Source of the DNA: Rhodanobacter sp. B04 | GTDB taxonomy: Bacteria > Pseudomonadota > Gammaproteobacteria > Xanthomonadales > Rhodanobacteraceae | Reading direction: 5' to 3' | DNA: 64,000 bases | Assembly (NCBI RefSeq): GCF_002001125.1 | Contig: NZ_MUNV01000009.1 | Location: 186,001-250,000 of the forward strand | Notes under the pieces: generated by a model | Databases searched by the model: none | Seen by the model: the letters and a program-made list of their open reading frames with translations, nothing else | What the model was told of the DNA's origin: nothing | Part shown: piece by piece, positions 47,372-59,700 of the stretch | Numbering within the stretch: position 1 is the stretch's first letter | Layout of the letters: every line of letters starts with the position of its first letter | Program-made: the position numbers and the translations under genes

Positions 47372-47597
47372 AACCGAGGAAGGTACGCACCGCTGCCGCA
47401 TCGAACGGCCAGTCCAGCTCGCGGCCATTGCGTGCATCGCGCAGCACCGGCACCCGGATGCCATAGCGCTGCTCCAGTTCGACCGTGTCGTCCACCCACA
47501 CGCTGTCGAACTCCGGCGCACGCGCCTCGGCCAGCACGGCCAGCGCCAGGTCGCACAGGTGGCAGTAATCACGCTGGTACAGAATCAGATCGGACAT
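47370..47597 (-). CDS. Glutaredoxin-like protein (DUF836)
   Basis: 75-residue thioredoxin-fold protein with redox pair C12-x2-C15 (RDYCHLCDLA) and the cis-Pro region RVPVLRDA. Matches the small glutaredoxin-like DUF836 family. Partner unknown. Upstream it is divergent from sdaA. Confidence 0.9.
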   Translation of the reverse strand: MSDLILYQRDYCHLCDLALAVLAEARAPEFDSVWVDDTVELEQRYGIRVPVLRDARNGRELDWPFDAAAVRTFLG

Positions 47598-47675
47598 GCG
47601 CTTGCGAATGGACTGCCAAAGGCGGGGACGCCGCGTAGAATAACCGGTTCACTCCCTTAACCCAGCAGCAAACCC

Positions 47676-49058
<1,383 letters not shown>

Positions 49059-49091
49059 GTTGCCGGGCCGTCCCGGCAGCAACATGGCCAC

Positions 49092-49129
49092 GGCGGATCC
49101 TGCGCGGACGGGCTCGCGCAGGATCCGCC
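49092..49129. terminator. Bidirectional terminator-like hairpin between sdaA and cysNC
   Basis: GGCGGATCCTGCGCG (49092-49106) pairs perfectly with CGCGCAGGATCCGCC (49115-49129), a 15-bp stem with 8-nt loop between convergent genes. Short U tracts are lacking, so termination efficiency is uncertain. Confidence 0.6.
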
Positions 49130-49136
49130 CGAAAGC

Positions 49137-51026
49137 TCAACCTTGGCCGAGAAGCACGTCCACCACCTGCTGGGCCATGGCCTCGGCGCTGCGTTCCGCC
49201 GCGTGCAGATGCACTTCGGCATGCTCCGGCGGCTCGTACGGTGAATCGATACCCGTGAAATTGCGGATCTCGCCGGCACGCGCCTTGGCGTAGAGCCCTT
49301 TCGCGTCGCGCTGTTCGCAGATCGCCAGCGGCGTATCCATGAAGACCTCGCTGAACTCGCCCTCGGCGAACAGGTCCCGCGCCATGCGCCGCTCGCTGCG
49401 GAACGGGCTGATGAACGAGACCAGCACGATCAAACCGGCATCCACCATCAGCTTCGCCACCTCGGCCACGCGACGGATGTTCTCGACGCGATCCTCGGCG
49501 GTGAAGCCCAGATCGCGGTTGAGACCATGGCGCACGTTGTCGCCGTCCAGCATGTAGGTGTGATAACCCAAGGCGTGCAGGCGCTTCTCCACCAGGTTGG
49601 CGACGGTCGACTTGCCGGAGCCGGACAGGCCGGTGAACCACAGGCAGGCTGGTGCCTGGCCCTTGATCCGCGCGCGCGCGGTGCGATCGACGTCCAGGTG
49701 CTGCCAGTGGATGTTGTCGGCACGGCGCAGGGCGAAGTTCAGCGTGCCGGCGGCCACCGTGCCGTTGCTCTGCCGATCGATCAGGATGAACGCGCCCAGC
49801 GCATGGCAGTGCTCATACGACTCGAACGCGATGGCGTGATCCAGGCTGATGTTGCAGTAGCCCACCTCGTTCAATTCCAGCCGCTTGGCCGCCAGCGATT
49901 CCTGCGTGTTGACGTCGACCTTGTGCTTGATTTCGGTGACCTGCGCACTGACCGTGCGCGTGCCGATCTTCAGCCAATAGGAGCGCCCCGGCAGCAAGGG
50001 CGACTCGCCCATCCACAGCAGGTGCGCGGCAAACTGGTCGGCCACCTGCGGCGGCCGCACGGCGGCGGCAATGACGTCGCCGCGACTGATGTCGCGCTCG
50101 TCGGCCAGGGTCAGCGTGACCGTGTCGCCACGGCCGGCATGCGGCAAGTCGCCATCTGCGGTGACGATGCGCGCGACCTTCGAGCGGACGCCACTGGGCA
50201 GCACCACGACCTCGTCGCCGGGCGCAATCGAGCCGGCGACCACCTGGCCAGCGTAGCCACGGAAGTTCTGATCCGGCCGGCACACCCACTGCACCGGCAG
50301 GCGGAAACCGATCGCATCGGCGGCGCGCACGAGCTGCACCGTTTCCAGATGTTCCAGCAGGCTGGGGCCGTCGTACCAGCCAAGGTTGCGCGAACGGCTG
50401 CTGACATTCTCGCCACGCAACGCCGACAGCGGCACCGCCGTGACCTGTTCGATACCCATCGAAGCGGCCAACTCACGGTAAGCCACTTCGATCGGCCGGA
50501 ACACGTCTTCGGCGTAATCCACCAGGTCCATCTTGTTTACCGCAAGCAGCACATGGCGGATGCCGAGCAGCGCGCAGATATACGTATGCCGGCGCGTCTG
50601 CGTCAGCAGGCCCTTGCGCGCATCGACCAGCATCACGGCAAGATCGGCAGTGGACGCACCCGTGGCCATGTTGCGCGTGTACTGCTCGTGGCCGGGGCAA
50701 TCGGCCACGATGAACTTGCGCCGATCGGTGCTGAAGAAGCGGTAGGCGACATCGATGGTGATGCCCTGCTCGCGTTCGGCGGAGAGCCCGTCGACCAGCA
50801 AGGCGAAATCCAGCTCGCCGTTCTGCGTGCCGTGGCGCAGGCTGTCGCCTTCCAGCGCCGCCAGCTGGTCGTCGAACAGCAGCTTGCTGTCGTACAGCAG
50901 GCGTCCAAGCAAGGTGCTCTTGCCATCGTCGACGCTGCCGCAGGTGATGAAGCGCAGCAGGCTCTTGGTTTCATGTTGTTGCAGGTAGGCGTCGATCGCG
51001 CTGGCTGCCTCGTGCTCCATGCCCAT
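49137..51026 (-). CDS. cysNC: Bifunctional sulfate adenylyltransferase subunit 1 / APS kinase
   Basis: 629 residues fusing a CysN GTPase (about 20-430; [44 protein letters not shown]) to a CysC adenylylsulfate kinase (about 445-629; [34 protein letters not shown]). It activates sulfate to PAPS with CysD. Its start overlaps the cysD stop (TGATG), so translation is coupled. Confidence 0.96.
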   Translation of the reverse strand: MGMEHEAASAIDAYLQQHETKSLLRFITCGSVDDGKSTLLGRLLYDSKLLFDDQLAALEGDSLRHGTQNGELDFALLVDGLSAEREQGITIDVAYRFFSTDRRKFIVADCPGHEQYTRNMATGASTADLAVMLVDARKGLLTQTRRHTYICALLGIRHVLLAVNKMDLVDYAEDVFRPIEVAYRELAASMGIEQVTAVPLSALRGENVSSRSRNLGWYDGPSLLEHLETVQLVRAADAIGFRLPVQWVCRPDQNFRGYAGQVVAGSIAPGDEVVVLPSGVRSKVARIVTADGDLPHAGRGDTVTLTLADERDISRGDVIAAAVRPPQVADQFAAHLLWMGESPLLPGRSYWLKIGTRTVSAQVTEIKHKVDVNTQESLAAKRLELNEVGYCNISLDHAIAFESYEHCHALGAFILIDRQSNGTVAAGTLNFALRRADNIHWQHLDVDRTARARIKGQAPACLWFTGLSGSGKSTVANLVEKRLHALGYHTYMLDGDNVRHGLNRDLGFTAEDRVENIRRVAEVAKLMVDAGLIVLVSFISPFRSERRMARDLFAEGEFSEVFMDTPLAICEQRDAKGLYAKARAGEIRNFTGIDSPYEPPEHAEVHLHAAERSAEAMAQQVVDVLLGQG

Positions 51027-51946
51027 CAGAAATAGCCCTCCTGCTTTTTCTTCTCCATCGACGCGGCCGGGTCATGGTCGATCACCCGGCCCTGGCGCTC
51101 GGAGGTGCGCGCCACCAGCATTTCCTGGATGACGGCCGGCAAAGTATCGGCCTCGGACTCAATCGCACCGGTCAGCGGATAGCAGCCCAGCGTGCGGAAG
51201 CGCACCTTGCGCAGTTGCGGGATCTCGCCCGGCTGCAACGGCATGCGCTCGTCGTCGACCATGATCAGCGCGCCGTCGCGCTCGACCACCGGCCGCTCGG
51301 CGGCGAGGTACAGCGACGGCACCTCGATCTTCTCGCGATAGATGTACAGCCAGATGTCCAGCTCGGTCCAGTTCGACAGCGGGAACACGCGCACGCTTTC
51401 GCCTTTGGCGATACGCGCGTTGTAGAGGTTCCACAGCTCCGGCCGCTGGCTCTTCGGATCCCAGCGGTGCTGCGCATTGCGGAACGAGAACACGCGTTCC
51501 TTGGCGCGCGACTTCTCCTCGTCGCGGCGGGCACCGCCGATCGCGGCATCGAACTGGTACTTGTCCAGCGCCTGCTTCAGCGCCTGGGTCTTCATCACGT
51601 CGGTATGCACGGTCGCGCCGTGGCTGAACGGGCCGATGCCCTGCGCCACGCCGTCCTGGTTGATGTGCACGATCAACCGACAGCCGGTTTCCCGGGCGCG
51701 GCGATCGCGGAAGGCGATCATCTCGCGGAATTTCCACGTGGTGTCCACATGCAGCAGCGGGATCGGCGGCGGCGCCGGATAAAACGCCTTGTGCAGCAGG
51801 TGCAGCAATACCGAGGAGTCCTTGCCGACCGAATACATCATCACCGGGTTGCGGAATTCCGCCGCCACCTCGCGCAGGATGTGGATGCTTTCCGATTCCA
51901 GTTGATTTAGATGCGATGCGTGCGCAAGCGTGTCGATGTTGGTCAT
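51026..51946 (-). CDS. cysD: Sulfate adenylyltransferase subunit 2
   Basis: 306-residue PP-loop ATP sulfurylase catalytic subunit ([51 protein letters not shown]). Works with the CysN GTPase part. The start at 51946 is the conserved MTNIDTL; an in-frame extension upstream is not conserved. First gene of the cysD-cysNC operon. Confidence 0.96.
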   Translation of the reverse strand: MTNIDTLAHASHLNQLESESIHILREVAAEFRNPVMMYSVGKDSSVLLHLLHKAFYPAPPPIPLLHVDTTWKFREMIAFRDRRARETGCRLIVHINQDGVAQGIGPFSHGATVHTDVMKTQALKQALDKYQFDAAIGGARRDEEKSRAKERVFSFRNAQHRWDPKSQRPELWNLYNARIAKGESVRVFPLSNWTELDIWLYIYREKIEVPSLYLAAERPVVERDGALIMVDDERMPLQPGEIPQLRKVRFRTLGCYPLTGAIESEADTLPAVIQEMLVARTSERQGRVIDHDPAASMEKKKQEGYF

Positions 51947-52080
51947 GTCGCTGCCGTTGATATCCGTCGGGATTCTAGTCGGGGCGACGCCGTTTGCGTA
52001 ATGACCAGCGGATTTATGCATATGCGGACACCCCCGGACATGGCCGGACCCCGTTGCCTGAGTCTCGATGACGAAAGGGG

Positions 52081-52161
52081 CCTCGAAAAACCGCGCCTTT
52101 GCTCGTCATGCCGGCGAACCCGAACAGGAGACAAGAGCAGGAATGACGAGGGCTTTCGAGG
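52081..52161. repeat. REP-like inverted repeat upstream of cysD
   Basis: CTCGTCATGCCGGC (52102-52115) pairs with GCAGGAATGACGAG (52137-52150), and outer arms CCTCGAAA / TTTCGAGG at the borders extend the dyad. The CGTCAT-CC-GC theme resembles the element at 3176-3262. Lies between the Rieske gene and cysD. Confidence 0.6.
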
Positions 52162-52174
52162 TTTCCACAGGTGA

Positions 52175-52531
52175 CTACACGCCTGCATCGAGATGAACCG
52201 CACCATCCGCCACCTGCACGGCCACCTGGCGCAGATGCTCGCCGCGGCAGGGACCGGCGATGCACAACCCATCGGCCTGGCTGAAGCTGGCGCCGTGCAC
52301 GGCGCAGATCAACATGCCGTCCTTCAGCAGGAATTTGCCCGGTGCATAGTCAAGCCGGCGCCCGGCATGCGGGCAGACGTTGAGATAGCCGCACACCCGA
52401 TCGCCTTGCCGCAGCAGGATCAGGCTCTCCTCGCCACCCGGCAGCGGGGCATCGACCGCGGTGGCGCCGCCATCGGGAATCTCGTCCAGCCGGCACAACA
52501 ACGGGACGGAGGTCACTGTATCCATCGGCAC
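52175..52531 (-). CDS. Rieske [2Fe-2S] protein
   Basis: 118 residues with the Rieske pair C53-P-H55 (NVCPHAGRRLDYAP) and C76-x2-H79 (LICAVHGASF). No signal peptide or oxygenase domain, so a small ferredoxin-like Rieske protein or a component for an oxygenase/reductase encoded elsewhere. The ATG at 52525 two codons later is an equally good start. Confidence 0.9.
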   Translation of the reverse strand: MPMDTVTSVPLLCRLDEIPDGGATAVDAPLPGGEESLILLRQGDRVCGYLNVCPHAGRRLDYAPGKFLLKDGMLICAVHGASFSQADGLCIAGPCRGEHLRQVAVQVADGAVHLDAGV

Positions 52532-52615
52532 TTGCCTCGCGGGCCGGATGGCCCCATGGTTGCACGCATGATTTCAAGCGTAAGTCGTTGATTTTACCAT
52601 ACGGATTTTTAACAC

Positions 52616-52891
52616 ATGTACTTCACCCTGCCCTCCCTGCGTCGCTCCCGTCATCCGCTGGTTCGCGTCCTGTCGCTGCTGGTCGGCATGGCGGTGCTCG
52701 GCGTGTTGCTGGTGTTTGGCCTGGTGGTTGCCGGCGTGCTGCTGGTCGGCGGCAGCCTGTTGCTGGCCTGGCGCCAGTGGCGACAGGCGAAGTCGCCCGC
52801 CGGACCCGCCGCAGCGCGCGCCGCACACCAGCCTGACATACTGGAAGGCGAGTTCGTGGTGATCCAGCAGGGTCGTCCAGTCACGCACTGA
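52616..52891 (+). CDS. Small inner-membrane protein
   Basis: 91 residues: a basic N-terminus, two closely spaced hydrophobic segments (about 19-37 and 38-52) rich in Val/Leu/Gly, then a soluble tail ending LEGEFVVIQQGRPVTH. The LEGEF tail is found in small conserved hypothetical membrane proteins of Xanthomonads. Function unknown. Confidence 0.7.
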   Translation: MYFTLPSLRRSRHPLVRVLSLLVGMAVLGVLLVFGLVVAGVLLVGGSLLLAWRQWRQAKSPAGPAAARAAHQPDILEGEFVVIQQGRPVTH

Positions 52892-52992
52892 GGCGCGTGC
52901 CGCCACGGTCCGGGCCGCATCGCGGCCCAAATCGCGCTCACAAAATCCGTCGGGCTCGCGGATAATCCGCCGTCCCCTCACGATCCGCCCCC

Positions 52993-53901
52993 ATGTCCGA
53001 CCATCCTGTGGCCGCCGCGCCGCATCGCCTGAGTGAGCCCCGACTCCTGATTCCGCTGGCGCTGTTCGCGCTGTACGTGATCTGGGGTTCGACTTACCTG
53101 GGTATCCGCTACGCGCTGGAAAGCTACCCGCCGTTCCTACTCGCCAGCGTGCGCTTCGTCTGCGCCGGCACCGCGCTGTATGGCTTTCTGCGCCTGCGTG
53201 GCATCGCGCCGCCGACGCCGCTGCAATGGCGCAATGCGGCTTTCACCGGCCTGCTGCTGCTCGGCTTCGGCAACGGCCTGGTCTGTTTCGCGGAAGAGCG
53301 GGTGAGCTCCGGCATTGCCGCCGTGGCGGTGGCCAGCATGCCGCTGTTCGCCGCGCTGTTCTCCGGCATGTATGGCGAGTGGCCGAACCGGCGCGAGAGC
53401 ATCGGCCTGGCGATCGGCTTCGCCGGCGTGATCGTGCTGAACCTTGGCAGCAGCCTGTCCGGCTCACGGTTCGGCGCGCTGGCGCTGCTGGTGGCGGCGA
53501 TGTGCTGGGCATTCGGCTCGGCCTGGAGTCGCCGCCGCGAAATGCCGCCGGGGCCCATGAACACCGCCGCGCAGATGCTCTGCGCGAGTGTCGCCTTGCT
53601 GATCTTCGGCTTCGCCAGCGGCGAACACTTTCCTGCACATCCCACCGCACGCGCCACCCTGGCGGTGGTCTATCTGGCCGTGTTCGGCTCGCTGATCGCG
53701 TTCAGCGCCTACCTGTATGTGCTGAAACATGCACGGCCTGCGCTGAGCACCAGCTACGCCTACGTGAACCCGCCCGTGGCGGTGCTGTTCGGCGTGCTGC
53801 TGGCCGGCGAACACATCGGACCCTACGACCTGGCCGGCATGTCCATCATCCTGCTCGGCGTGCTGGTGATCACCCTGGCAAAACAGAAGCGGGCACACTG
53901 A
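52993..53901 (+). CDS. EamA/DMT-family transporter (YedA-like)
   Basis: 302 residues, ten predicted membrane helices in two EamA repeats (ALFALYVIWGSTYLGIRYALE and LLVAAMCWAFGSAWSRRREM). Similar to E. coli YedA. Metabolite or drug export; substrate not predictable. Confidence 0.92.
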   Translation: MSDHPVAAAPHRLSEPRLLIPLALFALYVIWGSTYLGIRYALESYPPFLLASVRFVCAGTALYGFLRLRGIAPPTPLQWRNAAFTGLLLLGFGNGLVCFAEERVSSGIAAVAVASMPLFAALFSGMYGEWPNRRESIGLAIGFAGVIVLNLGSSLSGSRFGALALLVAAMCWAFGSAWSRRREMPPGPMNTAAQMLCASVALLIFGFASGEHFPAHPTARATLAVVYLAVFGSLIAFSAYLYVLKHARPALSTSYAYVNPPVAVLFGVLLAGEHIGPYDLAGMSIILLGVLVITLAKQKRAH

Positions 53902-53937
53902 CGCGACCCGCTGTCGTCGGCTCCGTCCGGGACTGGC

Positions 53938-55569
53938 TCAGCGCCAACCGGACGTGATCGGATAACGCCGCTCGCGACCGAACGCTCGCGTGGTCACGCG
54001 CGGTCCGGGCGCCGACTGCCGGCGCTTGAATTCGTTCAGCAGCACCAGCCGCACCACCCGGCGCACGGTGTCCGCATGAAAGCCTTGCGCGGCGATTTCA
54101 GCCTGCGACTGCTCGCCCTCGATGAAGCGTTCAAGGATCGCATCCAGTTCGTCATACGGCGGCAGCGAATCCTGGTCGGTCTGGTTGTCGCGCAACTCGG
54201 CCGACGGCGGACGCTCGATCACGGCCGACGGAATGCACTCGGGCTCGCCCCGCCCTGCGGCGTGCGCGTTGCGCCAGCGCGACAGCTTGTACACCACGGT
54301 CTTGTAGACGTCCTTCAACGGCGCGTAGGCGCCGCACATGTCGCCGTACAGGGTGGCGTAGCCCACCGCCATCTCGCTCTTGTTGCCGGTCGCCAGCAAC
54401 AGCCGGCCATGCTTGTTCGACAGCGCCATCAGCATCACGCCGCGGGTGCGCGACTGCAGGTTTTCCTCGGTGGTGTCGGCGCCCTTGCCGGCGAATGCCG
54501 GGGTCAGCGCGTCGACGAACGACTGGCAGGTCTGCTCGATGTCGATCACGTGGTAGTCGACGCCCAGCCGCGCCGCCTGCGCACGCGCGCCGTCCAGCGA
54601 CAGTTGCGAGGTGTAGCGCGTAGGCATCATCACCGCGGTGACGCGTTCGGCGCCCAGCGCATCGACTGCCAGCGCCAGCGTCAGCGCCGAGTCGATGCCG
54701 CCGGACAAGCCCAGCAGCACGCCGCCGAACCCGTTCTTGTCGATGTAGTCGCGGATGCCGCGCACCAAGGCCGCATAGAGCGTGGCCTCGATGCATGCAT
54801 CCGCGCACACCGGCCAGTCCTCGGCGTGCAACCTCCGTGTCGCCGGATCGAACTCGGCCCACAGCAGCGCGTCGACGAAGGCTGGCGCGCGCGCAGCAAT
54901 CGAGCCGTCGCCGTTGACCAGCAGCGAAGCGCCGTCATAGACCACTTCGTCCTGGCCACCGACCAGGTTCAGGTAGACGATCGCACAACCGGTTTCGCGC
55001 GCGCGCTCGATCAGCACCCCCTCACGCCCAGCCTGCTTGGCCTCGTCCCATGGCGAGGCGTTGATCACCACGATCAGCTCGGCACCTGCCGCTGCGGCCT
55101 GCGCCGCCGGCTCTGGTTGCCAAATGTCTTCGCAGATCAACAGCCCAATACAGACGCCATCGATCACCGTGGCTGCCGTCGCATGGCCCGGACGGAAATA
55201 ACGCTTGTCGTCGAACACGCCGTAATTCGGCAGCGCCTGCTTGTGGGCCGTTGCCTCGATGCGTCCGCCGCGCAGCAGACTGGCAGCGTTGTACACCTCG
55301 CCCTCGCTGTGCGGATGCCCGACCAGCGCGGCAACACCATTGGTCGCTTGTGCCAGCACGTCAAGCTCACTCTCGCAGGCAGCGAGGAAGCTTGGCCGCA
55401 GCAGCAGATCCTCTGGCGGATAGCCACTCAAGCTCAGCTCGGGGAAAACCACCAGCGACGCGCCGCCCGCACGCGCCTGCGTCATCAGGTCCTCCACCTT
55501 GGCCGCATTGGCCGCGACCGCGCCAACCGGAAAATCGAACTGCGCAAGCGCGAGACGTAGCGGGGACAT
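53938..55569 (-). CDS. nadE: Glutamine-dependent NAD+ synthetase
   Basis: 543 residues: N-terminal glutaminase of the nitrilase fold with the triad Glu (VVFPELSLSGYP), Lys (KQALPNYGVFDDKRYF) and Cys (LICEDIWQPE), then the NAD synthetase domain with PP-loop LSGGIDSALTLALA. Final step of NAD synthesis using glutamine as nitrogen source. Start at 55569 (MSPLRLALAQFDFP); the open frame runs on upstream through non-coding and argO-antisense sequence, which is rejected. Confidence 0.96.
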   Translation of the reverse strand: MSPLRLALAQFDFPVGAVAANAAKVEDLMTQARAGGASLVVFPELSLSGYPPEDLLLRPSFLAACESELDVLAQATNGVAALVGHPHSEGEVYNAASLLRGGRIEATAHKQALPNYGVFDDKRYFRPGHATAATVIDGVCIGLLICEDIWQPEPAAQAAAAGAELIVVINASPWDEAKQAGREGVLIERARETGCAIVYLNLVGGQDEVVYDGASLLVNGDGSIAARAPAFVDALLWAEFDPATRRLHAEDWPVCADACIEATLYAALVRGIRDYIDKNGFGGVLLGLSGGIDSALTLALAVDALGAERVTAVMMPTRYTSQLSLDGARAQAARLGVDYHVIDIEQTCQSFVDALTPAFAGKGADTTEENLQSRTRGVMLMALSNKHGRLLLATGNKSEMAVGYATLYGDMCGAYAPLKDVYKTVVYKLSRWRNAHAAGRGEPECIPSAVIERPPSAELRDNQTDQDSLPPYDELDAILERFIEGEQSQAEIAAQGFHADTVRRVVRLVLLNEFKRRQSAPGPRVTTRAFGRERRYPITSGWR

Positions 55570-55631
55570 ACCGGCAAATCCGTGTTTCGGGGCAGTTCCC
55601 AATGATACCCGAGGCACCCGTCCACCCTCGC

Positions 55632-56252
55632 CTACGCACCCACCGGCTGGATCAGCAACAACACCGCCAGGGTGCACATGAAAGCGGCCACGGCCACGTC
55701 GAATACCCGCCACGCCACCGGGCTGCGGAATACCGGCAGGAGCGCGCGAGCACCATGGCCCAGAGAGAGAAACCACAGCACGCTGGCCGTGGACGCGCCG
55801 CCCGCGAAGACCCAACGCCCATCGCCGGCGTAATGGGTGGAAAGACTGCCGAGCAGCACCACCGTGTCGAGATAGACGTGTGGGTTGAGCAGAGTGAAGC
55901 CCAGGCAGGCCAGCACGACGCGCCGCCAGTCGCCGGCGCCGTCGCTGGCTGGCTGCAGCCCGCTCTTCCCGCGCCATGCGCGCCACAACGCCAGCGCGCC
56001 ATACGCCGCGAGGAACGCCGCGCCGGCATAGCGCAGCCACTGCAGCAGGCCTGGATGCTGTTGCACAGCCAGCCCCATGCCAGCCACGCCGAGCAGAATC
56101 AGGCAGACGTCCGCCACGATGCACACCAGCACCACGGCACCGACATGGCTGCGCTGCAGCCCTTGCCGGAGCACGAAGGCGTTCTGTGCACCGATCGCGA
56201 TGATCAGGCCCGCACCCGCTGCAAGGCCGGCCAGGTAAGCCGAAAAGAACAT
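55632..56252 (-). CDS. argO: LysE/ArgO family amino-acid exporter
   Basis: 206 residues, six membrane helices (AYLAGLAAGAGLIIAIGAQN with the LysE hallmark GAQNAFVLRQG; LACLGFTLLNPHVYLDTVVL). Exports arginine and perhaps lysine. Divergent from an ArgP-like activator with a perfect dyad between them. Start at 56252 places the first helix at the N-terminus. Confidence 0.9.
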   Translation of the reverse strand: MFFSAYLAGLAAGAGLIIAIGAQNAFVLRQGLQRSHVGAVVLVCIVADVCLILLGVAGMGLAVQQHPGLLQWLRYAGAAFLAAYGALALWRAWRGKSGLQPASDGAGDWRRVVLACLGFTLLNPHVYLDTVVLLGSLSTHYAGDGRWVFAGGASTASVLWFLSLGHGARALLPVFRSPVAWRVFDVAVAAFMCTLAVLLLIQPVGA

Positions 56253-56300
56253 GTCCGAAGCCCTCGGAAAGACCGTCACTGTGGCGAACGCCCATGATTC

Positions 56301-56338
56301 AGTAAAACTAAATATCCTTAGCCATATTTAGTTTTACT
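56301..56338. promoter_or_regulatory. Perfect dyad operator between argO and argP
   Basis: AGTAAAACTAAATAT (56301-56315) and its exact reverse complement (56324-56338) are separated by 8 bp. It lies between divergent argO and argP, so it is the probable ArgP binding site controlling argO and possibly argP. The AT-rich dyad stands out sharply from the surrounding GC-rich DNA. Confidence 0.85.
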
Positions 56339-56382
56339 AATCAGGCAGACGAAGCCACATCAAAATCGACGGGCACCCGCTC

Positions 56383-57294
56383 ATGAGCCTCCTCAATCCC
56401 CAACTCGCCGCCCTTGTCGCCGTGCTCGACGAAGGCAGCTTCGAGGGCGCGGCGCGGCGACTCTCCGTGACGCCATCGGCCGTCTCGCAGCGGATCAAGG
56501 CGCTGGAGGATCGCCTGGGCCAGGTGCTGATCCTGCGGCACTCCCCATGCACGGCCACCCCTGCCGGCGAGCGCCTGCTGCGCAGCGTGCAGCAGATGCG
56601 ATTGCTGGAAGCCGAGGCGCTGCAAGCATTCCAGGTCGACGACGATGGCGCCGCCCCCACGTCCGTCGCCATCGCCGTCAACGCGGACTCGCTCGCCACC
56701 TGGTTCCTCTCGGCACTGACAAATCTGCACGAGCAGCACCGGCTGCTGTTCGACATACGCGTGGAGGATCAGGATCATTCCACCGACCTGCTGCGCGATG
56801 GCTCGGTGCTTGGCGCCATCACGGCCAGCGCCCGGCCGGTGCAGGGCTGCAACGTGAGCAAACTGGGGGTGATGCGCTACCTGCCCGTGGCCTCACCTGC
56901 GTTCGTCGCGCGGCATTTCGCACAAGGCTTGGATGCCATCTCGCTGGGCAAGGCCCCCATGCTGGTGTTCAACCGCAAGGATGCGCTGCAGTGGCGCTTC
57001 ATGCACCGCGTGACGCGCGCGCGACTCGCACCGCCCATGCACTACCTGCCATCCTCCACCGCCTTCGTGGAAGGTGCAGCGCTGGGCCTGGGCTGGGCGA
57101 TGGCGCCGGAGTCGATGCTGACCAAGTCGTTCGCGGAAGGCGCGCTCAAGCCAATCGCACCCGACCACTGGCTGGACGTGCCCCTGTACTGGCAGCACTG
57201 GTCGATCCGTTCGAACACCCTGTCGACAGTGACGAAAGCCCTGCTGCAGGCTGCCCGGCAAGGACTTCGAAGCACCTCGCACATGCACAAGTGA
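56383..57294 (+). CDS. argP: LysR-family activator ArgP/LysG
   Basis: 303 residues: winged helix (ALVAVLDEGSFEGAARRLSV, TPSAVSQRIKALEDRLGQVL) and LysR effector domain with ArgP-like features (VAIAVNADSLATWFL, YLPVASPAFVARHF, MLVFNRKDALQ). It senses arginine/lysine and controls the divergent exporter. The pairing and operator support this assignment over other LysR types. Confidence 0.92.
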   Translation: MSLLNPQLAALVAVLDEGSFEGAARRLSVTPSAVSQRIKALEDRLGQVLILRHSPCTATPAGERLLRSVQQMRLLEAEALQAFQVDDDGAAPTSVAIAVNADSLATWFLSALTNLHEQHRLLFDIRVEDQDHSTDLLRDGSVLGAITASARPVQGCNVSKLGVMRYLPVASPAFVARHFAQGLDAISLGKAPMLVFNRKDALQWRFMHRVTRARLAPPMHYLPSSTAFVEGAALGLGWAMAPESMLTKSFAEGALKPIAPDHWLDVPLYWQHWSIRSNTLSTVTKALLQAARQGLRSTSHMHK

Positions 57295-57311
57295 TGGCAG
57301 TCGGCAAACGA

Positions 57312-57336
57312 AAAGGGCCGCGTCTCGCGGCCCTTT
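57312..57336. terminator. Bidirectional terminator between argP and sucD
   Basis: AAAGGGCCGCG (57312-57322) pairs perfectly with CGCGGCCCTTT (57326-57336) with a 3-nt loop, flanked by A and T tracts on both sides; it can act in both directions for the convergent genes. Confidence 0.85.
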
Positions 57337-57360
57337 CCATATCGGTCGTGCAGACCCGAC

Positions 57361-58236
57361 TTACTTCTTCATCAGCTTGGCGAGCGTCTTGCCCAGATCG
57401 GCCGGCGACTTCACCGTGGTGACGCCGGCCTTCTCCAGCGCGGCGAACTTTGCCGCCGCGGTGCCCTTGCCGCCGGAGATGATCGCACCGGCGTGGCCCA
57501 TGCGCTTGCCGGCCGGGGCCGAGGCGCCGGCGATGAACGAGACCACCGGCTTGGTGACGTATTCGCCGATGAACTCGGCGGCGTCTTCCTCGGCGCTGCC
57601 GCCGATCTCGCCGACCATGATGATGCCTTCGGTCTGCGGATCGTCCTGGAACAGCTTCAGGCAGTCGATGAAGCTGAGCCCGTTGATCGGGTCGCCGCCG
57701 ATGCCGATGCAGGTGGACTGGCCCAGGCCTTCGTTGGTGGTCTGGAACACCGCTTCATAGGTCAGCGTGCCGGAACGCGACACGATGCCGACCTTGCCCG
57801 GCATGTGGATGTGGCCCGGCATGATGCCGATCTTGCACTCGCCCGGGGTGATCACGCCGGGGCAGTTCGGCCCGATCAGCACGGTTTCCGGATGCTGCGC
57901 CAGCACGTTCTTCACGCGCAGCATGTCCAGCACCGGGATGCCCTCGGTGATCGCCACGATCACGCGGATGCCGGCGTCGATCGCTTCGAGGATCGAGTCG
58001 GCCGCGAACGGCGGCGGCACGAAGATCACCGACGCATCGGCGCCGGTCTCGAGGACAGCCTCATCCATCGAGTTGAACACCGGCAGGCCGATGTGCTCGG
58101 AACCACCCTTGCCTGGCGTGACGCCGCCGACGACCTTGGTGCCGTAGTCCAGTGCCTGTTGCGCGTGGAAGGTACCCTGCTGGCCGGTGAAGCCCTGCAC
58201 AAGCACCTTGGTATTCTTGTTGACGAGAACGCTCAT
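57361..58236 (-). CDS. sucD: Succinyl-CoA synthetase alpha subunit
   Basis: 291 residues. CoA-binding Rossmann domain ([20 protein letters not shown]), [21 protein letters not shown], and the phospho-His loop ([10 protein letters not shown]). Forms the TCA-cycle enzyme with SucC. Start at 58236; follows sucC by 14 bp. Confidence 0.97.
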   Translation of the reverse strand: MSVLVNKNTKVLVQGFTGQQGTFHAQQALDYGTKVVGGVTPGKGGSEHIGLPVFNSMDEAVLETGADASVIFVPPPFAADSILEAIDAGIRVIVAITEGIPVLDMLRVKNVLAQHPETVLIGPNCPGVITPGECKIGIMPGHIHMPGKVGIVSRSGTLTYEAVFQTTNEGLGQSTCIGIGGDPINGLSFIDCLKLFQDDPQTEGIIMVGEIGGSAEEDAAEFIGEYVTKPVVSFIAGASAPAGKRMGHAGAIISGGKGTAAAKFAALEKAGVTTVKSPADLGKTLAKLMKK

Positions 58237-58250
58237 GGTTCGATTGCTCC

Positions 58251-59414
<1,164 letters not shown>

Positions 59415-59700
59415 TCGATACCTCGAGCGAACGGGAAAACATGGCGGCCGCACGCTTGAACACGACGTGGGTCAGGGAAGATCGGACAGCGGAGTGGCAC
59501 GCTGCCGAAAGCAGTGCGCATGCCAGTGAACCGGCAAAAACCGCGCAATACGGCCGCCTATTTTCGCGGAAGCGGGCGGTAATGGAAAGAGCGGCGTGTC
59601 CGGGCCGCCCCGCAGCCCGGTTTCATGCGCCTTGCGAGCGCACTCCAACGCCGATCAGCCCGTCTATACTCGCCCGGAACCGCCATGGAGTGCATCCCAC

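Noticed and set aside
53938-56295. nadE read as a 785-residue fusion extending through argO
   Set aside because: The part before 55569 is antisense to, or out of frame with, argO; the conserved nadE start is at 55569.
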